Assembly (NCBI RefSeq): GCF_001005825.1
Contig: NZ_LBHV01000015.1
Coordinates: forward strand, 1 to 64,000
Source: Rhizobium sp. LC145
Lineage (GTDB): Bacteria; Pseudomonadota; Alphaproteobacteria; Rhizobiales; Rhizobiaceae
Reading direction: 5' to 3'
Length of the DNA: 64,000 nucleotides
The position numbers and the translations under genes were made by a program. The notes under the pieces were generated by a model. The model was given only the letters and a program-made list of their open reading frames with translations. It ran no database searches and was not told where the DNA came from. Positions within the stretch are counted from its first letter, which is position 1, and every line of letters starts with the position of its first letter. This document shows, in pieces, positions 17,326 to 28,014 of this stretch.

Positions 17326-18259
17326 ACGCTTCGACCGCGGCCTCGTCTTCTAGCTGCTTGCCGATCAGCCGCTGACATCGTTCCGCCATGAAGTCGATCA
17401 TCAGCCGGACCTTGGGGTCTTGAAAGCGCTTGTGCGGATAGATCGCGGCGAGCTGTACGGCGGCGGGCGGCGTATCCCTCAGGATTTCGACCAGCCTTCC
17501 TTCCCTCAGATAGGCTTTCACCTCGAAGAGCGGCTTATTGATGATGCCGCGGCTTTCCAGCGCCCATTGGGTCAGCACGTCGCCATCGTCGCTGTCATAG
17601 GGACCTCCGACTTCGAACTTGCGCGGACCTTCGGCGGTCATCAGCGTCCAATAATATTCCTTTGAGCCGGGATAGCGCAGCAGAAGACAGTCGTGCTTGT
17701 CGGCGATCAGCGCGTCGGCGGTCGCCGGCGTGCCGCGGCGTTCGAGATAGGCGGGCGAGGCGCAGAGCACCCGCTCGCAATTCAGGATACCGCGCATGCG
17801 CAGATTGGAATCTTCCAGAACGCCGAGCTTGAAGGCAACGTCGACGCCTTCGCTGAGGATATCGACATTGTGGTCGGAGAGCCGCAGACGCACTTCGATA
17901 TCGGGATATTTGTCGTGGAATTCCGGAATGCCCGACGCGATCAGCCGGCGGCCGATGCCGAGCGGCGCGGTGATGCGAAGCGATCCTTTCGGATTGCGCG
18001 ACAGGTCGGCGATCGCGGCTTCCGCCTCGTTCACCGCTTCGATGATCTTCACTGCGCCGTCATAGAAGACACGGCCGTGTTCGGTCGGCGAGAGCTTTCG
18101 CGTGGTGCGGTTGAAGAGCCGCACGCCGAGATGGCGCTCGAGTTCCTTTATGCGATTGCTGGCGACGGCAGGCGTCACCCGCTGGTCGCGCCCCGCCGCC
18201 GAAAGGGTACCAAGTTCCACCACGCGCACGAAGACGCGCACATTATCGAGATAGGACAT
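17315..18259 (-). CDS. LysR family regulator, probably of the purine island
   Basis: About 314 residues. The N-terminal winged helix (VRVFVRVVELGTLSAAGRD, then VASNRIKELERHLGVRLFNRTTRKLS) is standard LysR. The effector domain follows from about residue 90. The ATG at 18259 (MSYLDN) matches the normal LysR opening; an upstream ATG at 18274 adds five residues. It is divergent from puuD with about 140 bases between them, and its 3' end overlaps xdhC. Position suggests control of puuD-guaD and perhaps uraH-xdh. The effector may be urate or a xanthine, but this is inference. Confidence 0.85.
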   Translation of the reverse strand: MSYLDNVRVFVRVVELGTLSAAGRDQRVTPAVASNRIKELERHLGVRLFNRTTRKLSPTEHGRVFYDGAVKIIEAVNEAEAAIADLSRNPKGSLRITAPLGIGRRLIASGIPEFHDKYPDIEVRLRLSDHNVDILSEGVDVAFKLGVLEDSNLRMRGILNCERVLCASPAYLERRGTPATADALIADKHDCLLLRYPGSKEYYWTLMTAEGPRKFEVGGPYDSDDGDVLTQWALESRGIINKPLFEVKAYLREGRLVEILRDTPPAAVQLAAIYPHKRFQDPKVRLMIDFMAERCQRLIGKQLEDEAAVEASTG

Positions 18260-18398
18260 GGGTTCTTCTACCACATTGAAGTGCAGATCATACCAGGTGC
18301 GATCTTATAGATTTTTTTGAAAGTGTTGAGGATTTGTCGGAATATCCTTGGAAATCGCGAGGTGTCAAAAGTCCGGGAAAAGTTTCTGGGAGGACGCC
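18260..18398. promoter_or_regulatory. Divergent control region of the lysR-type gene and puuD
   Basis: It contains TTTTGAAAGTGTTGAG at 18315-18330, resembling the TTTGAAAGTCT motif of two other purine promoters. TTGAAA with GAATAT 17 bases downstream could also be a sigma-70 promoter for puuD. Confidence 0.45.
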
Positions 18399-19640
18399 TT
18401 GTACGAATATGCCATCGCCTGGGACTGGCTGACATTCGCCGTTCGCTGGCTGCATGTGATTACGGCGATAGCCTGGATAGGCTCGTCGTTCTATTTCGTT
18501 GCGCTCGATCTGGGCCTGAAGAAGCATCCGGCGCTGCCTCCGGGCGCGCATGGCGAAGAGTGGCAGGTCCATGGCGGCGGCTTCTACCATATCCAGAAAT
18601 ATCTGGTGGCGCCCGCCAACATGCCGGAACACCTCGTCTGGTTCAAATGGGAGAGCTATGTCACCTGGTTGTCCGGGTTCGGCATGCTGTGTCTCGTCTA
18701 TTACGCCGGGGCGGACCTCTATCTGATCGATCCGAACGTGCTGGACGTCTCCAAGACGGTGGCGATCGCCATCTCGCTCGGTTCGATCGCCTTCGGCTGG
18801 ATCATGTACGATCTGATCTGCAAGTCGCCTTTCGGCAATGACAATACGCGGCTGATGGTGGCGCTTTATTTCATCCTCGTCGCGGTTGCCTGGGGCTATA
18901 CCCAGCTCTTCACCGGCCGTGCCGCCTTCCTGCATCTCGGCGCCTTCACCGCGACGATCATGTCGGCCAACGTGTTCTTCATCATCATTCCGAACCAGAA
19001 GATCGTCGTCGCCGACCTCATCGCCGGACGCACGCCCGACCCGAAATACGGCAAAATCGCCAAGCAGCGCTCGACGCACAACAACTACCTGACGCTGCCG
19101 GTTCTGTTCCTAATGCTGTCGAACCACTATCCGCTGGCGTTCGGCACCGAGTACAACTGGATCATCGCCTCGCTCGTCTTCCTGATGGGCGTGACGATCC
19201 GCCACTATTTCAATACGCGCCATGCGGATGCCGGCAACCCGACCTGGACCTGGCTTGCGACCGTGCTGCTCTTCATCGTCATCATGTGGCTTTCCACTGT
19301 GCCGAAGGTGCTGTCGGGTGAACCCGAGGACGCCAAGGTCTCGGCCGCGCAGCAGCCTTTCGTGGCGGCTGAGAGCTTTCCCAAGGTGCGCGACACCGTT
19401 CTCGGACGCTGTTCCATGTGCCATGCGAAGGAGCCGGGCTGGGAAGGCATCATCGTGCCGCCGAAGGGTGTGGTGCTGGAAACCGATGGCGAGATCGCCG
19501 TCCACGCCCGGGAGATCTACCTGCAGGCGGGTCGCAGCCATGCGATGCCGCCGGCCAACGTCACCCAGATTTCCGACGAAGAGCGGCGCCTGATCGTTGC
19601 CTGGTACGAAAGCGCCATCAAAGGGGAGAAGACAGAATGA
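18399..19640 (+). CDS. puuD: Membrane urate oxidase (urate hydroxylase PuuD) with C-terminal cytochrome c domain
   Basis: About 413 residues. The N-terminal 300 form the PuuD membrane domain with roughly eight helices (WLTFAVRWLHVITAIAWIG at the start and histidines in GGGFYHIQKY). The C-terminal periplasmic domain has the haem site C-S-M-C-H and a later M-P-P for the axial Met. It oxidises urate to 5-hydroxyisourate and passes electrons to the respiratory chain, replacing soluble uricase. The start is a TTG at 18399 behind GGGAGG, the only good ribosome site; no ATG fits. It overlaps guaD by ATGA. Confidence 0.92.
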   Translation: MYEYAIAWDWLTFAVRWLHVITAIAWIGSSFYFVALDLGLKKHPALPPGAHGEEWQVHGGGFYHIQKYLVAPANMPEHLVWFKWESYVTWLSGFGMLCLVYYAGADLYLIDPNVLDVSKTVAIAISLGSIAFGWIMYDLICKSPFGNDNTRLMVALYFILVAVAWGYTQLFTGRAAFLHLGAFTATIMSANVFFIIIPNQKIVVADLIAGRTPDPKYGKIAKQRSTHNNYLTLPVLFLMLSNHYPLAFGTEYNWIIASLVFLMGVTIRHYFNTRHADAGNPTWTWLATVLLFIVIMWLSTVPKVLSGEPEDAKVSAAQQPFVAAESFPKVRDTVLGRCSMCHAKEPGWEGIIVPPKGVVLETDGEIAVHAREIYLQAGRSHAMPPANVTQISDEERRLIVAWYESAIKGEKTE

Positions 19641-20977
19641 CCGAAGTCCTGATCCGCGGTCGGGTGCTGACCTTCGTTGCCGAGCCGCAGGGCATCGACG
19701 ACAGCGCATCCTATCACTACTTCGAGGACGGCGCCGTCCTGGTGCGCGACGGCAAGATTGTCGATACCGGCACCTATGCCGATATCCGCAAGCTGGCCGG
19801 CGCCAATGCGGAGATTGCCGATCATCGCCCGAATCTCGTTCTGCCGGGCTTTATCGACACGCATCTGCATTTCCCGCAAACGCAGGCGATCGCCTCCTAT
19901 GGCGCGCAGCTGCTCGAATGGCTGAACACCTATATCTTCGTCGAAGAGCAGAAATTCGCGCGGGCCGCCCATGCGGCCGCCGTTGCCGAACGCTTCATGG
20001 ACGAATTGCTGTCGAACGGCACGACGACGGCGGCCGCCTATTGCTCGGTGCATCCGGAAAGCGTGGATGCCTATTTTGCGGCGGCTGAGGCGCGCGGCAT
20101 GCGCATGATCGGCGGCAAGGTGATGATGGACCGCAATGCTCCTGAAGCGCTTCGCGATACGGCGCAGCAGGGCTACGACGAGACGAAGCGACTGATCGAA
20201 AAGTGGCATGGCCGCGGCCGGGCCCATTATGCGATCAGCCCGCGCTTCGCCATCACGTCGACACCGGAGCAGATGGAGATGAGCCAAGCGCTCGTCAGCG
20301 AGCATCCGGAATGCTTCGTTCAGACGCATCTTTCGGAGAACCGTGACGAGGTTGCCTTCGCGACGTCGCTCTATCCGGAAGCGAAAGATTACACGGACAT
20401 TTACGCCCGCTATGGCCTGCTGAACGAGCGCATGCTGCTCGGCCATTGCATTTATCTCAGCGATCGCGAGATCTCGGTTCTTGCCGAAACGGGAGCGGTC
20501 GGCGTCTTCTGTCCGACATCGAACCTCTTCCTCGGCTCCGGGCTTTTCGACCGTGACCGCTTCGACAGGCTGGGAGCCCGCTGGTCGATGGCGACCGATG
20601 TCGGCGGCGGAACCAGCTTCTCCATGTTGGAAACGCTGGCCGAGGCCTACAAGGTGCTGCATCTGCAGGGCCAGCGATTGACGCCCTTCAGCTCCTTTTA
20701 CCGCATGACGCTCGGCAATGCCCAGGCACTCGGGCTGGAGCAGCATATCGGCTCGCTTCATTCCGGCGCGGATGCGGATATCGTGGTGCTCGACTCCGGC
20801 GCCAAGCCGGCCATGGAATACCGCATGCGGACGGCGACCTCGCTCGCGGAGGAACTCTTCATCCTCCAGACCATGGGCGACGACCGCTCGGTCGCGGAGG
20901 TCTATGTTGCCGGCAAGCCGAAGAAGGCAAAGGATAAGGCCAACGTCGCGCGGCAGCGCATTTTCGAAACGGCCTGA
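19637..20977 (+). CDS. guaD: Guanine deaminase
   Basis: 446 residues of the amidohydrolase superfamily. The Zn-binding motif T-H-L-H-F-P-Q at residues about 75-81 is typical for guanine deaminase, followed by QTHLSEN, LGHCIYLSD and a catalytic Asp in SMATDVGGGTSFSML. It converts guanine to xanthine, feeding xanthine dehydrogenase. It begins within the puuD stop codon (ATGA overlap), so it is translationally coupled to it. It ends before a palindromic repeat. Confidence 0.95.
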   Translation: MTEVLIRGRVLTFVAEPQGIDDSASYHYFEDGAVLVRDGKIVDTGTYADIRKLAGANAEIADHRPNLVLPGFIDTHLHFPQTQAIASYGAQLLEWLNTYIFVEEQKFARAAHAAAVAERFMDELLSNGTTTAAAYCSVHPESVDAYFAAAEARGMRMIGGKVMMDRNAPEALRDTAQQGYDETKRLIEKWHGRGRAHYAISPRFAITSTPEQMEMSQALVSEHPECFVQTHLSENRDEVAFATSLYPEAKDYTDIYARYGLLNERMLLGHCIYLSDREISVLAETGAVGVFCPTSNLFLGSGLFDRDRFDRLGARWSMATDVGGGTSFSMLETLAEAYKVLHLQGQRLTPFSSFYRMTLGNAQALGLEQHIGSLHSGADADIVVLDSGAKPAMEYRMRTATSLAEELFILQTMGDDRSVAEVYVAGKPKKAKDKANVARQRIFETA

Positions 20978-20992
20978 TACGTTCGATCCGGC

Positions 20993-21056
20993 ATGACCCC
21001 TCATCCGGACTAACCGGGACCTTCTCCTCTTGCTTGTTGGGAGAAGGTCCCGGGGC
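20993..21056. repeat. Rhizobiales-type palindromic intergenic repeat
   Basis: It begins TGACCCCTCATCCGGACTAA, followed by a 14-bp perfect inverted repeat (21014-21027 CCGGGACCTTCTCC with 21040-21053 GGAGAAGGTCCCGG). This layout (CCCTCATCCGG, then ACCTTCTCC, loop, GGAGAAGGT) matches the short mosaic repeats common between genes in Rhizobium, Sinorhizobium and Agrobacterium (RIME-like). It separates the convergent guaD and iclR-type genes and could also act as a terminator. Only this copy was noticed in the window. Confidence 0.65.
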
Positions 21057-21065
21057 ACTCAAGGC

Positions 21066-21908
21066 TTATCCCGCTGATTGGGATGAACCCAAACGTCCGC
21101 CCATCGCCTTCGTCAGAGCTTCCGCCGCCGTGCCCACGATCGGGCCGATGATTTCGACCCTTGCATCCGGCAGGCGCACCGCGGGCCCTGAGACCGAAAT
21201 TCCGGCCATAGCTTCCCCATATTCATCGAAGATCGGCGCCGCGACGCAGCGCATGCCGAGCGTATGTTCCTCGTCGTCGATCGACCAACCACGGCTGCGG
21301 ATCATTGCGATGTCGTCCAGGAGAGCAGGCAGCGTATCGCGAGTCTTCCCGGTGAAGTGCCGGAGGTCTCGGCCGGCGAGCAACGCCGCGATGCGGGCAT
21401 CCGTCCAGGTCGAAAGAATGGCCTTGCCGATGCCGGAGGCGTGAATCGGCCCGCGATGTCCGGGGCGGAAGAAGGCACGCATCGGCGAATGGCTTTCCAC
21501 CTGGGAAATGAAGACGACGTCGCCTTCCTCCTCGATCGCGACATTGGCGGTTTCACCGCAATCTTCCATCAACTGTTTGAGGAAGGGCCGGCTGATCGTG
21601 CCGAGCTTGCGGAAGCGCAGATAGGCCGTGCCGATCTCGAAAGCCTTAACGCCGATCGTCCAGGCGCCGGTCTCGGCATCATGGGCCACCATGCCGTGCC
21701 CTGCGAGCGAAGTCAGCAGCCGGTGCGCGGTGGATGGCGCCATGCCGGAATGATCGGCAAGATCCGTCAGCGTCGCGCCGTCTGCTTCAGCCACGAGTTC
21801 CAGAAGTTTCAGGCTCCGATCGAGAACCTGGACGGAGGACGGCGCGAAATTTTCGCCCGGCTTGCGGCCTGGCTTTCCTCTCGCTTTTTCGTAGTGCTGC
21901 TCGGTCAT
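21066..21908 (-). CDS. IclR family regulator of the glyoxylate genes
   Basis: About 280 residues. The N-terminal IclR winged helix is clear (SVQVLDRSLKLLELVAEAD, then LTDLADHSGMAPSTAHRLLTSL), followed by the effector-binding domain with GPIHASGIGKAILS and GISVSGPAVRL. The ATG at 21908 follows GAGGAG; an in-frame ATG at 21926 lacks such a site. It is divergent from gcl, and the spacer carries a 14/15 match to the known IclR consensus. By analogy with AllR, which controls gcl in E. coli in response to allantoin and glyoxylate, it probably represses the gcl operon and itself. Confidence 0.9.
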   Translation of the reverse strand: MTEQHYEKARGKPGRKPGENFAPSSVQVLDRSLKLLELVAEADGATLTDLADHSGMAPSTAHRLLTSLAGHGMVAHDAETGAWTIGVKAFEIGTAYLRFRKLGTISRPFLKQLMEDCGETANVAIEEEGDVVFISQVESHSPMRAFFRPGHRGPIHASGIGKAILSTWTDARIAALLAGRDLRHFTGKTRDTLPALLDDIAMIRSRGWSIDDEEHTLGMRCVAAPIFDEYGEAMAGISVSGPAVRLPDARVEIIGPIVGTAAEALTKAMGGRLGSSQSAG

Positions 21909-21991
21909 GGCGTAACTCCTCTGCACTTTCTGGCACGTCCGCGCTGTCGTGGATTGCCACAGATTACTTGAAAATGTTTATTTCCGCATGG

Positions 21992-22006
21992 TGGGAATAA
22001 TTTCCA
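21992..22006. promoter_or_regulatory. IclR-family operator upstream of gcl
   Basis: TGGGAATAATTTCCA matches the published IclR consensus TGGAAATNATTTCCA at all but one position and is nearly palindromic. A partial half (ATTTCC) lies just upstream at about 21980. It sits between the divergent iclR-type gene and gcl, 60-75 bases from the gcl start, where a repressor would act. Confidence 0.7.
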
Positions 22007-22067
22007 TTCTTTTATTGCCCGCTACGCTGAATGGGATAACCTCCAGGCCAAGAGACGGAGGAAGCCC

Positions 22068-23852
<1,785 letters not shown>

Positions 23853-23884
23853 GGGCAATTGCGCAAAATAGAGGGAGAACAACC

Positions 23885-24703
<819 letters not shown>

Positions 24704-24706
24704 GTT

Positions 24707-25591
24707 ATGGCAACAATCGGATTTATCGGCCTCGGCATCATGGGCACGCCGATGGCGCGCCACCTTCAGGACGCCGGCCACAAGGTCGTCACCTCGAAGT
24801 TCGTCATCCCGCCGCGCCAGGAGCTTCTCGACAACGGACTGGAATTCGTCGAGACGCCGAAGGCGCTTGCCGAAACCGTCCACACGATCATCCTGATGCT
24901 GCCGGATACGCCGGAAGTGAAAGACGTGCTCTTCGGCGAAAACGGCGTCGCCTTCGGTCTTTCAGCCGGCAAGCTCGTCATCGACATGAGCTCGATCTCG
25001 CCGATCGAAACGAAGGAATTCGCAAAGAGGGTTCGCGGTACGGGCGCCGAATATATCGATGCTCCGGTTTCCGGCGGCGAGGTGGGCGCCAAGAACGCGA
25101 CCCTGTCGATCATGGCGGGCGGGTCGCAGGAAAGCTTCGACCGGGCGCTGCCCCTCCTCCAACTGCTGGGCAAGAACATCACGCTCGTCGGCGATTGCGG
25201 TGACGGCCAGGTGACCAAGGTCGCCAACCAGATCATCGTGGCACTGACGATCGAGGCGGTTTCCGAAGCGCTCGTCTTCGCCTCCAAGGCCGGCGCCGAC
25301 CCGGCACGGGTGCGCGAGGCCCTGATGGGCGGCTTTGCCTCCTCCCGCATCCTGGAGGTTCACGGCGACCGCATGATCAAGCGCACGTTCGATCCGGGCT
25401 TCCGCATTTCGTTGCACCAGAAGGACCTGAACCTGGCGCTGCAGGGTGCCAAGTCGCTCGGCATCGCTCTGCCCAACACCGCCTCGACGCAGGAGCTCTT
25501 CAATCTCTGTGCAGCCAATGGCGACAGCGGGCTTGACCATTCCGGTCTCGTCAAGGCACTCGAGCGTATGGCGAACCACGCCGTCGCATGA
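24707..25591 (+). CDS. glxR: Tartronate semialdehyde reductase (2-hydroxy-3-oxopropionate reductase)
   Basis: 294 residues of the 3-hydroxyisobutyrate dehydrogenase family. The NAD-binding G-L-G-I-M-G motif opens the protein, the substrate motif DAPVSGGEVGA lies near residue 120, and the catalytic Lys is in TKVANQIIVAL near 170. It reduces tartronate semialdehyde to D-glycerate. It starts 3 bases after hyi. A glycerate kinase gene follows after about 60 bases, so the product goes directly to central metabolism. Confidence 0.95.
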   Translation: MATIGFIGLGIMGTPMARHLQDAGHKVVTSKFVIPPRQELLDNGLEFVETPKALAETVHTIILMLPDTPEVKDVLFGENGVAFGLSAGKLVIDMSSISPIETKEFAKRVRGTGAEYIDAPVSGGEVGAKNATLSIMAGGSQESFDRALPLLQLLGKNITLVGDCGDGQVTKVANQIIVALTIEAVSEALVFASKAGADPARVREALMGGFASSRILEVHGDRMIKRTFDPGFRISLHQKDLNLALQGAKSLGIALPNTASTQELFNLCAANGDSGLDHSGLVKALERMANHAVA

Positions 25592-25652
25592 CGGCTGAGC
25601 CGGGTGGCGAAGAGGAGCGCCGCCCGGCTTTTTCTAAAGCCGGAGAAAATCG

Positions 25653-26921
25653 ATGCCGACCATTGCCGATCCGCGCGCCTTTCTGGAAGCGCTTTTCCAT
25701 GTAGCGGTCGCTGCTGCCGATCCGGAGAAGGTGCTGGCCGCCAATCTGCCGGAAAGGCCGAAGGGCCGGACGATGGTGATCGGGGCCGGCAAGGGTGCGG
25801 CACAGATGGCGCGGGCCTTCGAACGGCTTTGGGACGCGCCGCTTTCCGGCGTCGTCGTTACCCGTTACGGCTATTCCATTCCCTGCGAACGGATCGAGGT
25901 TCTGGAAGCCGCCCATCCGGTGCCCGACCAGAACGGTTTGATGGCTTCCGGCCGGCTGATGGCTGCGGTGCGGGGCTTGACGGAAGACGACCTCGTCGTC
26001 GCGCTCGTCTGTGGCGGCGGTTCTGCGCTTCTGCCCGCACCCGCGGGCGAGTTGACGCTCGAGGATGAGATTGCCGTCAATCGGGCGCTGCTCGCCTCCG
26101 GTGCGCCGATCAGCGCGATGAATGCCGTGCGCAAGCAGGTCTCGCGCATCAAGGGTGGCCGCCTTGCGGCGCTCGCCCATCCGGCGCGTGTCGTCTCGCT
26201 CGTCGTCTCCGATATTCCTGGCGACAATCCCGCCCTTGTGGCTTCTGGGCCCACCATTGCGGATGCGACGACCCGCGCCGATGCGCTGCGCCTCATCGAG
26301 CGTTACCGCCTCGATCTGCCTGAAGCGATCATGCGCCATATCCGCGAGAACAGCGACGCCCCACCCTTGCCATCCGATGTTCGGTTTGCCCGCAACGAGG
26401 TGAAGCTTGTCGCATCTGCCGCTGTTTCGCTGGAGGCTGCCGCGGAAGCCGCACGCAAGGCGGGTGTCGAAGCGGTCATCCTTTCCGATGCCATCGAGGG
26501 GGAAGCATCCGGGGTTGGGCGTGTTCATGCGGCGATCGCCGCGGAAGTGGTTCGCCGCAACCGACCGTTCCGAAAGCCCACCGTCATTCTCTCCGGCGGC
26601 GAGACGACGGTGACGATCAAGGGTAAGGGCAAGGGCGGGCGAAACAGCGAATTCCTGCTCTCGCTGGCCGGTGGCATCGACGGTCTGGAGGGCGTTTCCG
26701 CTCTTGCAGCCGATACTGACGGTATCGATGGCTCGGAGGACAATGCCGGCGCGTTTGCCGACGGCACGACCGTCGCGCGCCTTGCCGAACGCCAGGCGGA
26801 CGCCGCCGAATTCCTTGTTCGCAACGACAGCTGGACGGCCTTTTCGCGGCTGGGCGACCTGTTCGTGCCGGGCCCGACGGGCACCAATATCAACGATTTC
26901 AGAGCGATCCTCATCCAATAG
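25653..26921 (+). CDS. Glycerate 2-kinase (MOFRL family, GckA/TtuD type)
   Basis: 422 residues. The N-terminal DUF4147 part contains VIGAGKGAAQMARAFE and CGGGSALLPAPAG; SDIPGDNPALVASGPT is family-typical. The C-terminal MOFRL domain has GGETTVTIKGKGKGGRNSEF and ALAADTDGIDGSEDNAGAF. The enzyme phosphorylates D-glycerate to 2-phosphoglycerate with ATP. It is the last gene of the gcl operon. This type is distinct from the GarK/GlxK kinase of E. coli and is usual in alphaproteobacteria and methylotrophs. Confidence 0.93.
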   Translation: MPTIADPRAFLEALFHVAVAAADPEKVLAANLPERPKGRTMVIGAGKGAAQMARAFERLWDAPLSGVVVTRYGYSIPCERIEVLEAAHPVPDQNGLMASGRLMAAVRGLTEDDLVVALVCGGGSALLPAPAGELTLEDEIAVNRALLASGAPISAMNAVRKQVSRIKGGRLAALAHPARVVSLVVSDIPGDNPALVASGPTIADATTRADALRLIERYRLDLPEAIMRHIRENSDAPPLPSDVRFARNEVKLVASAAVSLEAAAEAARKAGVEAVILSDAIEGEASGVGRVHAAIAAEVVRRNRPFRKPTVILSGGETTVTIKGKGKGGRNSEFLLSLAGGIDGLEGVSALAADTDGIDGSEDNAGAFADGTTVARLAERQADAAEFLVRNDSWTAFSRLGDLFVPGPTGTNINDFRAILIQ

Positions 26922-27006
26922 GATGGTACCTGGACATTGCTTCTTCATGCGGTTCCAAGATCGGGCTCCTCGTAGCTTCCGAGCTTGTCATCGAAACCTG
27001 GAACGC

Positions 27007-27903
27007 TCAATTGGGCTCCGCGCGAATGAAGTTGAGAAAAGCCCGCAGTTTGGGCGGGACGAGCCGTCGACTTGGATAGTAAACGTAGAGCGGATCGAGC
27101 GTCGGACAGAACGTCTCCAAGACCTTCACTAAGCTTCTGTCATGCAAGTGCCTGCTTGCGAGGCGCTCGGTGGTGTAGGCGAGTCCGACCCCCTGTGCCG
27201 CCGCTTCCACCACGAGTGGCATGGTGTTGGCCGAAAAGTGGGGATCGGGCGTGAAACCGTATTCGCGGCCGTCCTCCACCAGGTCCCATTGCGAGACGGT
27301 GCGTGTCGATGAAAAGCGGTAGGCGATGCAGCGATGATCCACGAGATCGGCTGGACACAGAGGTGTGCCGTGCTCAGCAAGATAGGCGGGACTCGCCAGA
27401 ACGGCGTTCTTCAGTGCACCGGTTGCCCGGAGGGCGATCATGTCCGCGTCCAGAAGTTCGCCAATACGGACGCCTGCGTCGAAGCCCACGGCTGCGATAT
27501 CGACAAAGGTGTCGTCGAAGACGAGATCGAGCCGTATATCGGGATAGGCCGCCAGGAACTTGCCCATTAGCGGTTCTATCAGCAGCGGCCCGGCAATCCA
27601 TGGCAGACTGAGACGCAGCGTGCCTGCAGGACGATCTTTGGCTTCCGCGAGGGCAATGCCCGCTGCCTGAATTTCCTCGGCCGCCGGGCGCACTCTGGCG
27701 AGATAAGCAGCCCCGGCCTCGGTCAAGCCGACGCTGCGCGTCGTGCGGTTCAGCAGTCTTATACCGAGCCGCTCCTCAAGTCCCTTTACCGCTTCGCTCA
27801 GGGAAGGCGGTGTGACACCGAGTTCGGCTGCGGCTCGCGTGAAATTTTTTGTCTCTGCGACCTTCAGAAAGGCGACGATACCGCTGAGTTGATCAAGTCG
27901 CAT
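27007..27903 (-). CDS. LysR family regulator
   Basis: 298 residues. Standard LysR winged helix (IVAFLKVAETKNFTRAAAELGV, SLSEAVKGLEERLGIRLLNRTTRSVGLT) and substrate-binding domain follow. The ATG at 27903 (MRLDQL) is chosen; an ATG at 27927 would add eight residues, and neither has a strong ribosome site. The open frame runs far upstream on this strand, but that part is antisense to the hydrolase gene. It is divergent from the Tat-type hydrolase with about 110 bases between and probably regulates it. Confidence 0.85.
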   Translation of the reverse strand: MRLDQLSGIVAFLKVAETKNFTRAAAELGVTPPSLSEAVKGLEERLGIRLLNRTTRSVGLTEAGAAYLARVRPAAEEIQAAGIALAEAKDRPAGTLRLSLPWIAGPLLIEPLMGKFLAAYPDIRLDLVFDDTFVDIAAVGFDAGVRIGELLDADMIALRATGALKNAVLASPAYLAEHGTPLCPADLVDHRCIAYRFSSTRTVSQWDLVEDGREYGFTPDPHFSANTMPLVVEAAAQGVGLAYTTERLASRHLHDRSLVKVLETFCPTLDPLYVYYPSRRLVPPKLRAFLNFIRAEPN

Positions 27904-28014
27904 TATAAGGTTTTCCCGAATAGGCATGTAAAAGGTAGGCGATTTTTCAGGATAATAAAAGGAGGCAAGGTCTTCTCGACGCCGTGTGGTGTCCAATCGA
28001 ATAGGAGACCAATG

